Positions 8,605 through 15,508 of a DNA stretch of 45,738 nt are shown piece by piece; the stretch's first letter is position 1; each line of letters opens with the position of its first letter. The position numbers and the translations under genes are program-made. The DNA is from Cyclobacteriaceae bacterium (GTDB lineage Bacteria > Bacteroidota > Bacteroidia > Cytophagales > Cyclobacteriaceae), in contig JAGQYM010000037.1 in NCBI GenBank assembly GCA_020436085.1, forward strand, positions 1-45,738. Reading direction: 5' to 3'. The notes beneath the pieces are model-generated. The model saw nothing but the letters and a program-made list of their open reading frames with translations, searched no databases and was not told where the DNA came from.

Positions 8605-10029
8605 ATGGTAAAACAACTGTTACTTCTTCTGATTATTTTTTGCTGTGTCGCCTGTTCAACGAAACACAACTCAACTACTATTTCAAATGTTCGCATCATC
8701 AACGTGGGTAACGGAAATGTAGGACCACTTGTCGACATACATAGTGTGGATGGTGTGATTACTAAAATTGCAGAGCATGATCCTGACGTTTCGGGTGGTG
8801 ATCAACATGGATTTGATTCTGCATTTGTTATTCCGGGCCTATGGGATATGCATGCTCATCCAGACGATCCAGAGGTATGGAGGATGAGCCCAACCCGTGA
8901 ATCCCGCGATAAGATGATACCGCAATTTGTACTCAATGGCGTGCTGGGTATTAGAGATATGGGTGGAAGTCTTGACGAAATCAAGCGCTGGCGGACAATG
9001 AGACGAGAAGGACAACTGGTTGTACCCGAGATAGTGGCAGCAGGCCCGTTGTTGGATGGACCAAATCCTATGTGGGACGGATCGGTTGGAATAGCAAGTC
9101 CCGATGTAGCAAATCAGGTAGTGGACTCGTTGCTCAGTGAAGGAGTTGATTTTCTAAAAATATACTCACTGCTTCCAAGAGAGACATACTTCGCCATCGC
9201 CAAATATGCCAATGATATTCATGTTCCTTTCGCGGGGCATGTGCCCTATACTGTAACACCGACTGAGGCCGCGAGGTCAGGTATGAAGAGTCAGGAACAT
9301 TTGTTAGAAATTCTAAAAGAGTGCAGCGACTACGACTCACTTGTGACATCCAAAGTTTTTGATCCGACAAAATATAAAGGAGTTGAGAAATATGTAGCTA
9401 CAAATGAGTTTATGCTGTCTCGTTTTGATACAACAAAATTCATATCGTTGCTCAATGCCTTTAAAGAGACTAATACTTGGATTTGTCCAACCGTAAGTAT
9501 GTGGTATAAAAATGCATGGTTTGAAAAGGAAAGAGTAAGTGATGATAGCCTCTGGCAATATCTCCCAAGCTATCTTAAGAGGTATTGGACGACTGATGAA
9601 AACGATCACTTAAAAAATCGCGACAACGTTGCATTTATTGAAGTGAAGAAAAAGCTGGTGAAGCTTTATGGATATATGATAAAAGAGATGGCTGAGAGAG
9701 ACATACCATTGTTATCAGGTACAGATACTGGCGCGAACCCACTCTGTTGGCCGGGAGTTGGAGTTGTGAATGAGGTGGTAATGCTCAATGAGATAGGCGT
9801 ATCCAGACTCAAGGCGTTGCAATCGGCTACGATTAATCCTGTAGAATTTCTTGGATTGGATTCGCTTGGAGATGTGAGTGTCGGAAAGAAAGCTGATATG
9901 TTGATACTTAAGAGTAACCCCCTCGATAACTTGAATGCGCTCAGAGATATACGGGGGATTTTTCATGACAACAAATTCTACAATACTGAGGAGAGAAGGC
10001 GACTCCTGGAGCTTACGAAGTCATTTTAA
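8605..10029 (+). CDS. Amidohydrolase-superfamily lipoprotein
   Basis: This 474-residue enzyme belongs to the metal-dependent amidohydrolases (imidazolonepropionase/prolidase-like group), which hydrolyse C-N bonds of amides or peptides. Putative binuclear metal ligands are all present: H83 and H85 in PGLWDMHAH, K185 in FLKIY (possibly carboxylated), H212 in FAGHVPY, H232 in SQEHL and D374 in SGTDTG. The C-terminal LGDVSVGKKADMLIL closes the small beta domain. A signal peptide with lipobox VAC and Cys17 places it outside the cytoplasm. It lies 126 nt after the lipoprotein gene and beyond a terminator, so it is a separate transcript, though it might act on material taken up by the neighbouring SusCD (inference). 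Its last 17 nt overlap the convergent AraC gene. Confidence 0.92.
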   Translation: MVKQLLLLLIIFCCVACSTKHNSTTISNVRIINVGNGNVGPLVDIHSVDGVITKIAEHDPDVSGGDQHGFDSAFVIPGLWDMHAHPDDPEVWRMSPTRESRDKMIPQFVLNGVLGIRDMGGSLDEIKRWRTMRREGQLVVPEIVAAGPLLDGPNPMWDGSVGIASPDVANQVVDSLLSEGVDFLKIYSLLPRETYFAIAKYANDIHVPFAGHVPYTVTPTEAARSGMKSQEHLLEILKECSDYDSLVTSKVFDPTKYKGVEKYVATNEFMLSRFDTTKFISLLNAFKETNTWICPTVSMWYKNAWFEKERVSDDSLWQYLPSYLKRYWTTDENDHLKNRDNVAFIEVKKKLVKLYGYMIKEMAERDIPLLSGTDTGANPLCWPGVGVVNEVVMLNEIGVSRLKALQSATINPVEFLGLDSLGDVSVGKKADMLILKSNPLDNLNALRDIRGIFHDNKFYNTEERRRLLELTKSF

Positions 10030-10423
10030 CTACTAATTCGTTAGCATAAAGCATACTAGGAGGGATGCCCGTGATTGCCTTGAATTGCCTGCTAAATGAA
10101 TGAATGTCCCGGTAGCCTAAAACTTGCGACACCTCACTGACGGACTTGTCTCTCAGCAAAGACTTTGAGAGTTTGATCTTTTCGCAAATGAAATATTTCT
10201 GAGGTGTAATTTTGTACACTTCTTTAAAGCAGCGTATCAAATGAAACTTTGATAAGGCGACTGCCTCAGCTAACTTTTCAAGATCAAATTTTGAATGAAG
10301 AGACCCGTCAAGATAAGCCCTGGCCATTTCGGCACGATTTAATATTTCTTTTTTTGTGCTCAGTCTTGATCTTTTGATGCAATCCAGTTGAGTGTTCTCC
10401 AATGACATAATTATCCGGAACAT
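10013..10423 (-). CDS. Short AraC-family transcription regulator (DNA-binding domain only)
   Basis: This 136-residue protein consists almost only of the two helix-turn-helix AraC DNA-binding domain, about residues 40-130. The first helix pair includes DLEKLAEAVALSKFHLIRCFK and the second includes SVSEVSQVLGYRDIHSFSRQFK, followed by GIPPSMLYAN. No ligand-binding or cupin domain is present, so it may respond to a partner or act constitutively. Start is ATG at 10423, with an alternative ATG at 10408. It is divergent from the pirin gene across a 159-nt region and could regulate it (inference). The 3' ends of this gene and the amidohydrolase overlap by 17 nt. Confidence 0.88.
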   Translation of the reverse strand: MFRIIMSLENTQLDCIKRSRLSTKKEILNRAEMARAYLDGSLHSKFDLEKLAEAVALSKFHLIRCFKEVYKITPQKYFICEKIKLSKSLLRDKSVSEVSQVLGYRDIHSFSRQFKAITGIPPSMLYANELVVKMTS

Positions 10424-10582
10424 TATTAATCCGGCATAATTTTATCAAAGGCGTTTGCTGTTGATAGTATAAATCGGACAGGACGTAGATAGATGTCGAA
10501 TTAGATCATTGAAGATTAATTTAGTTCCCTTAAGTTGGGTGATGAATGAGATTTAGCTTTTAAAATATTGTAAATTGATTTT

Positions 10583-11455
10583 ATGATTAATAAGCTGGTT
10601 GTTGAGGAACGGGCAAGTGATATCGGTAATTTTTTGGTTGGGAGACTCCTTCCATTTCGCCAAAAAAGACAAGTCGGACCATTCACTTTTATCGATCACA
10701 TGGGGCCAGCAACTATTGGTCCTGGAAAGTACATGGATGTAGATCAGCATCCTCATATCGGTCTTTCAACTCTAACGTATTTGTTTGAAGGGCAAATTGA
10801 ACACAAGGACAGTACGGGTGCGTTGCAAATAATTCGGCCTGGTGATGTTGGGTTTATGACTTCAGGGTCGGGTGTGACTCACACTGAGAGGACTCCATCA
10901 CAATTGCGCGATAGCAATGAGACCGTAATGCATGGGTATCAAATCTGGGTGGCTCTACCAAAAGACGTGGAGGAATCTGACCCGCAGTTTCAATATATAC
11001 CTTTCGACAAATTGCCTAGATGGAACCAAGGTGATCTTGAGTTGACGTTAGTTGCAGGGCGGGCTTTTGGAAAGGAATCACCGCTTCAGGTTTACTCGCC
11101 ATTATTCATGATGGATTTATATTCACCGGTTGAGCATGATCTGGATTTGCACGGCCATTTTGAGGGAGAGATTGCCTTTGTGGTGGCAAAGGGAGAGGTG
11201 AGTGATGGAACTGATGAAATAGGTCAGGGGCAGATGCTGATTTCCAAATCAGAAGATCAATGTAAAATCAAACTCGCTGCAGGCACAAGACTGATGATTT
11301 TTGGTGGGCAACCATTGCCTGAGCCGCGCTATTTATACTGGAATTTTGTTTCGTCAAGCAAAGAAAGATTGGAAAAGGCCAAGCAAGATTGGCGGGAGAA
11401 GAAATTTCCGAAAGTTCCAGGAGACAATACCTACGTGCCGTTGCCCCAGTTTTGA
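10583..11455 (+). CDS. Pirin-family bicupin protein
   Basis: This 290-residue protein has the pirin fold: two cupin domains, the N-terminal one (about 20-125) carrying the metal site. The ligands H56, H58, H100 and E102 are all present (motifs DQHPHIG and THTER), matching the family pattern. Several bacterial pirins are quercetinases or redox-responsive regulators, so the exact role is open. Translation starts at ATG 10583. Upstream, TTG at 10535-10537 and TAGCTTTT at 10554-10561 give a poor promoter match with a 16-nt spacer. The stop codon is 1 nt from the end of the convergent C45 gene. Neighbourhood gives no clear substrate. Confidence 0.92.
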   Translation: MINKLVVEERASDIGNFLVGRLLPFRQKRQVGPFTFIDHMGPATIGPGKYMDVDQHPHIGLSTLTYLFEGQIEHKDSTGALQIIRPGDVGFMTSGSGVTHTERTPSQLRDSNETVMHGYQIWVALPKDVEESDPQFQYIPFDKLPRWNQGDLELTLVAGRAFGKESPLQVYSPLFMMDLYSPVEHDLDLHGHFEGEIAFVVAKGEVSDGTDEIGQGQMLISKSEDQCKIKLAAGTRLMIFGGQPLPEPRYLYWNFVSSSKERLEKAKQDWREKKFPKVPGDNTYVPLPQF

Positions 11456-11456
11456 A

Positions 11457-12446
11457 TTAGTACACGAGCCCTTTGCGGGCACTCGTCATCATTGGCACAA
11501 TTCGATCTTCCGTAAAATGATCAAATGACTGGATAATTTGGTTATCAGGCCATAGTACCTCAGCTTCCTTTTTTTCAAGCCTATATATTATAGTGTATAA
11601 AGTCCCAAAGGACTTCTCAAAGTTTGTGTTGTATAAAGGGGGGTGAAGAAACCGCTTGAGCATCGTTGTTTCTGTCTCATACGGAGACGACACCATCTCA
11701 TCCAGAAATTTTTTTCGTTCGATAGTCCCGGTGAGAGAAGCATAATCACCCCACTCCACTTCCACCTGGTGATTGGTGGCAACCGGTGAAGTAACTACTA
11801 CGGGTGGTCTGTCAGGTGAAAGATAGAGGGTCGCGAAGTTTCCGCTGGTATCTATTAAAGTCACATTGTAGGCCATGTGTACCGGTACTCTGCTGAGTAT
11901 ATTAATTCCCTCCTCTACGTTGGTTGCAGTCTCAAGAATGTAACGAATGATAATGGGAATACCGAAGCCTTCGCCAACCACTTTGCGCCCGCCAAAAGTT
12001 AACGAGGCCGCCAGTCCACTTGCATTCATGCCATCAAGCAAGCCCCATGTGCAGTCACTCACGCCAATCACAGGTTGTAGCCATTTCGTGCTAAGCATTG
12101 TGCCCTCAAACATTTTGAAACTATAATCATAATTTCGAATGAGCGAAGTGCTTCCTTTTGTCCACGCTACCTGCGAACAGCCGGACATATAAGCTGGCGG
12201 GGAATACATGCTGAGAAATCGCCCTTCCAGATCTCCGCCACCAGCGAGTTCAACAAGTTGTTCGTACAGAGGCAACAACTCCGGCATATGATTTTTTAAC
12301 TCGGAGTATGAAGTGAGGTAACCCTTTCGGGCCATGTACCCTTCAGAGAGAAACCAGTTGCGGTAGTGTGGCCATGTTCGGTCGAACAGTGCTTTCCATT
12401 TTTCTCCTGGAGACGCTTCCTCAACACAACTGAACGAGATCAACAT
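11457..12446 (-). CDS. C45/AAT-family Ntn acyltransferase or amidase
   Basis: This 329-residue protein resembles the acyl-CoA:6-aminopenicillanate acyltransferase group (peptidase family C45), Ntn enzymes that mature by self-cleavage and then transfer or hydrolyse acyl groups on amines. The likely cleavage site is Gly89/Cys90 in YMSGCSQVAW, making Cys90 the new N-terminal nucleophile. The following LIRNYDYSF (102-110) is the family pattern, as are GFGIPIIIRYILE and the ATNH segment further on. The start at 12446 is 4 nt after the stop of the ATP-grasp gene and an in-frame stop lies just upstream, so it is the last gene of the minus-strand operon. No secretion signal is convincing. Substrate is unknown; an amide made by the adjacent ligase is the natural candidate (inference). 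Confidence 0.85.
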   Translation of the reverse strand: MLISFSCVEEASPGEKWKALFDRTWPHYRNWFLSEGYMARKGYLTSYSELKNHMPELLPLYEQLVELAGGGDLEGRFLSMYSPPAYMSGCSQVAWTKGSTSLIRNYDYSFKMFEGTMLSTKWLQPVIGVSDCTWGLLDGMNASGLAASLTFGGRKVVGEGFGIPIIIRYILETATNVEEGINILSRVPVHMAYNVTLIDTSGNFATLYLSPDRPPVVVTSPVATNHQVEVEWGDYASLTGTIERKKFLDEMVSSPYETETTMLKRFLHPPLYNTNFEKSFGTLYTIIYRLEKKEAEVLWPDNQIIQSFDHFTEDRIVPMMTSARKGLVY

Positions 12447-12450
12447 GCGA

Positions 12451-14040
12451 TTACATCATTTTGAACCCACCAATCTCTGCTACTTCAGCACGAGGTGCTT
12501 TCACTACGGAAAATGGTTCCGATCGATATAGATTTTTGATTGCGTTGATCCATGCAACAGCGCGAGGTTTTAGTTTGAAGTCATCCGTCATCAAGCGACC
12601 GCGCATAACTAAAATACCCATGTCTGCCCCTTCATAGAAATAATCGTTGCTTCTGCTGATGCGAAGGAAGAACGCCTCATTCTCTTTCTCTACAGCTCTT
12701 CTGTGAGTATCCATTCGTGAGAACTTAATCGTATCATCGGCATTCATAATATAGATGCCCGAGCGTGGTGCCTGGGTAATGATACGCACATCCTTCTCGG
12801 TATACTTGATCACCAGTTGCCCCCATGAGTCAATGTTCTCTGGTTTGAACCAACGGCCGTTGATCGAGTTCACGCTGAGCTTGTAGGGTTGATTCATCCA
12901 CTCCAACATATGGAAAAGGAACAGCGGCATATCTGATAAAGCAAACACCGCATGATTAGTAATTGAGCTGGCTCCGGTGATTCGCGGGTTTAGTTCCCCC
13001 AGGTACAACTCTCCGTTATCCTGATCAATAAGGAAGTCAAGTTCAAAATATCCTTTGTATCCTTCTTTTCTAAGCTGATCTCCGAAGAGCTGAGTGTATT
13101 TTCTTGCCTTCTTCCTAATTGACGGAGTAAATGCACCTGCATAGATTTCGTTTCCACACCAACCACCTTTGTAGGGGGTGAGTTCTTTGAAGCCAACAAG
13201 TTCTGTCATTAGCGGAGCTACGATGGTGCCATGTTGAGTGACACAAGCTTCTATAGCTGAGCCACGGCAATTAATGCGCTTCATGATCTTCACTTCCTTC
13301 TCTGCCACGATTTCATCTGCGTATCTTTCCCATTCTTTTTCATTTGCAACAAAGAACGTGGTATGCCCTGAGTCACCAAAAGGAGTTTGAATAACAAGAT
13401 CAGTTCCTAATTTTTTCTTACTTACGTCCAAAAGGTGTTTGTAGCTCTTGACTTTTGACAACACGTAAGGCACGCACGGAACACCGGCCTTCTCTGCAAT
13501 CCGGTTGGTGTTCACTTTGTTGTCCATATAGTTCCGCATCTTGGCAGACGGGAAACAAACTTCAAGTCCATTTTGCCTTGCCAGTTTTTCCGTTTTCTCA
13601 TCGAACATTAAAAAGAGCGCCTTTCCTTTGCCTCCTCTGCTTTTTATGTAGTCTACTACTTCTTTATGTTCCAGTAGGTAATTGTTGATGTCTTCTATGC
13701 TTTGAAATTCTTCGTGTGGCAGTTCTTCCTTTGGAGAAAAGACATTTGGATGAAGTCCATCAAAGCACTCGATGTAGCAAATGAATTTGAACCCTTTGAT
13801 CCACTCGTCAGCACCCAGTAAGTTGAAGTTGGTAGCACTGATAAAATAGATTGGAGTTTCATTTCTATAAAAAAATCTGCGGATATCGGATATGCCGTTG
13901 AGAACTTCACCACGCTTACTCACTTTACGCGAAGTTGTTTTGCGTGCGGAAGACTTAGCGGCCTTTTGCTTTTTTACTTTTGTGGCAGTTTTTTTTGCTG
14001 CCTTGACTTTTTTGGGTCGTGTTGCTTTTTTCTTTTTCAT
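12451..14040 (-). CDS. ATP-grasp carboxylate-amine ligase with lysine-rich N-terminal tail
   Basis: This 529-residue protein is an ATP-grasp enzyme, a class that activates a carboxylate as acyl phosphate and joins it to an amine or thiol. Residues about 130-360 hold the fold: NKVNTNRIAEKAGVPCVPY, then DLVIQTPFGDSGHTT (nucleotide-binding strand and loop), MKRINCRGSAIEACV, and the metal-binding ELDFLID and GELNPR (about 348-353). Automatic pipelines may call it biotin carboxylase, but nothing here points to biotin. The first 44 residues are almost only Lys, Ala, Thr, Arg and Ser, like a histone H1-type tail; no usable start codon lies between the tail and the fold, so it appears genuine. It is 24 nt after the permease stop and 4 nt before the C45 gene. 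Confidence 0.85.
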   Translation of the reverse strand: MKKKKATRPKKVKAAKKTATKVKKQKAAKSSARKTTSRKVSKRGEVLNGISDIRRFFYRNETPIYFISATNFNLLGADEWIKGFKFICYIECFDGLHPNVFSPKEELPHEEFQSIEDINNYLLEHKEVVDYIKSRGGKGKALFLMFDEKTEKLARQNGLEVCFPSAKMRNYMDNKVNTNRIAEKAGVPCVPYVLSKVKSYKHLLDVSKKKLGTDLVIQTPFGDSGHTTFFVANEKEWERYADEIVAEKEVKIMKRINCRGSAIEACVTQHGTIVAPLMTELVGFKELTPYKGGWCGNEIYAGAFTPSIRKKARKYTQLFGDQLRKEGYKGYFELDFLIDQDNGELYLGELNPRITGASSITNHAVFALSDMPLFLFHMLEWMNQPYKLSVNSINGRWFKPENIDSWGQLVIKYTEKDVRIITQAPRSGIYIMNADDTIKFSRMDTHRRAVEKENEAFFLRISRSNDYFYEGADMGILVMRGRLMTDDFKLKPRAVAWINAIKNLYRSEPFSVVKAPRAEVAEIGGFKMM

Positions 14041-14064
14041 AGCCCCATACTCAGATTTAAAACT

Positions 14065-15504
14065 CTATTTATAGTTTTCTAATATAAGATATTCTCTTTC
14101 CTCTTCGGGTGTTGTATTTCTGCTTTTTTTGGACCTCACCCAAAAGACAAGACCGAGCAGCGCGAGTGTTATTAAAATTACCCACTCTAGTGGCCATCGC
14201 AGTGCCGCAGGACTTCCAGGTATCGTGATGGCCATCAAAATTAAAATGGAACCTGCCACCGCGATATAACCAGTTGCTTTTCCTCCAGGCACCTTGTAAG
14301 GGCGGTGTTGGTCAGGAAATTTGCTTCTCAGTTTTAGAAAAGAAAATGACACACCAAGAAATGCTGCAGCGATACAACATGATCCCACATCTACGAATGC
14401 AATCATAGCACCGCGTCCTAAAAATGAAGCAACCAGAGTGACGATGCCGCTGAAAAGAACAGCGCGGTAGGGAGTCTTATAAATAGAATGAGTTTTACCA
14501 AGAGCCGGAGCGATAATTCTCCCTCTTCCCATCGCAAAAAGTACTCTTGATCCAGCAAGAAAGAATCCGTTCCAACTGGTAAGCAGCCCAATGATGATCG
14601 CGAAAAGAATCGCATTGACCACGAATTCGGAGCCAAACGTAATTCTAAAAGCCTCAGCGGTCAATAACTCTGCATGAAGTAAAGATGGCCATTCGCCAAT
14701 CATTGATGTGCTGATGATGAGTACTATGTAAAAACTGACTGCTGCAATAATTGAAATCAAGATAAGAATTCCGATTGTGCGATAAGAGACCGACTCTTTT
14801 GCTTCTTCTGCTCCCTGCGGTATGGTGTCGAATCCAACCAGCCAAAATGGAACAGTTGCAAAAACACCAATGATGCCGGCAATCACACCGTTTTCACTTT
14901 CTTGAAAAAAGTAAGGGCGTAAATTTTTGAATTCCCCTGCCGAGAGGCCAGCTATCGCTACACCAATGACAATAACTATAAACGCGATGGTGAGATAAAC
15001 TTGAAATCGCATGGAACTCTGAACGCCAACGTAGTTGATCCATGTGATGAGGGAAACGAAAACCAAAGCCAGTAGTAAGTGACTTCCATAAATTACATCG
15101 CCACCAATGCTATACAACGGCCATCTGTCAATGCTGGGGAAGAGATAACTCATGATCTTGCCAACAGAAATTGCCTCAAAAGCCGAGACTGACAGATAAC
15201 CGAATGCTAAGAACCAACCGACAAGAAATGATTTAGAACTGCCATAAGCTTTGTAAGCATAAGCTACTTCACCACCCGACACCGGAAGCATAGCTGTGAC
15301 TTCTGCATAACAAAAGCCAATGAATAGCATGAGCACACCTCCGATACCAAAAGCGATAGCTGAGCCTATTGGTCCTGCAGTTCTCAGCCAAGGCCCCATG
15401 GCAGTCACCCACCCAACTCCTATCATCGCTCCGAACGCGAGACAGAAGAATCCAATCTTACTTATGTCTTTTTTTAGAGAAGCCCGTTCAGAAGAACCAC
15501 TCAT
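14065..15504 (-). CDS. APC-superfamily amino acid permease
   Basis: This protein is an integral-membrane amino-acid transporter of the APC superfamily with about 12 predicted helices. The first helix holds the substrate-binding loop GAMIGVGW, and SGGEVAYAYKAYG follows helix 2, both typical. I start at ATG 15504 (479 residues), 4 nt after the decarboxylase stop and preceded by AGGTGG; an upstream GTG at 15549 would add 15 residues and overlap the decarboxylase. APC carriers next to amino-acid decarboxylases are often amino acid/amine exchangers (AdiC, CadB, PotE), so exchange of a basic amino acid for its amine is the simplest inference. Uptake only is also possible. Confidence 0.9.
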   Translation of the reverse strand: MSGSSERASLKKDISKIGFFCLAFGAMIGVGWVTAMGPWLRTAGPIGSAIAFGIGGVLMLFIGFCYAEVTAMLPVSGGEVAYAYKAYGSSKSFLVGWFLAFGYLSVSAFEAISVGKIMSYLFPSIDRWPLYSIGGDVIYGSHLLLALVFVSLITWINYVGVQSSMRFQVYLTIAFIVIVIGVAIAGLSAGEFKNLRPYFFQESENGVIAGIIGVFATVPFWLVGFDTIPQGAEEAKESVSYRTIGILILISIIAAVSFYIVLIISTSMIGEWPSLLHAELLTAEAFRITFGSEFVVNAILFAIIIGLLTSWNGFFLAGSRVLFAMGRGRIIAPALGKTHSIYKTPYRAVLFSGIVTLVASFLGRGAMIAFVDVGSCCIAAAFLGVSFSFLKLRSKFPDQHRPYKVPGGKATGYIAVAGSILILMAITIPGSPAALRWPLEWVILITLALLGLVFWVRSKKSRNTTPEEEREYLILENYK

Positions 15505-15508
15505 CCAC

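Noticed and set aside
10535-10561. Promoter of the pirin gene
   Set aside because: TTG and TAGCTTTT are present, but the 16-nt spacer and imperfect -7 box fall outside the usual Bacteroidota pattern, so I did not list it as a feature.
12451-14040. Calling the ATP-grasp protein a biotin carboxylase
   Set aside because: Only the general ATP-grasp motifs are seen. There is no biotin-carrier or carboxyltransferase gene nearby, and the operon context is amine chemistry.
13455-14074. Plus-strand frames opposite the ATP-grasp gene, one rich in Phe and Ala
   Set aside because: They are the reverse complement of the lysine-rich tail and of the catalytic domain; the tail's AAG/AAA codons read as CTT/TTT on the other strand.
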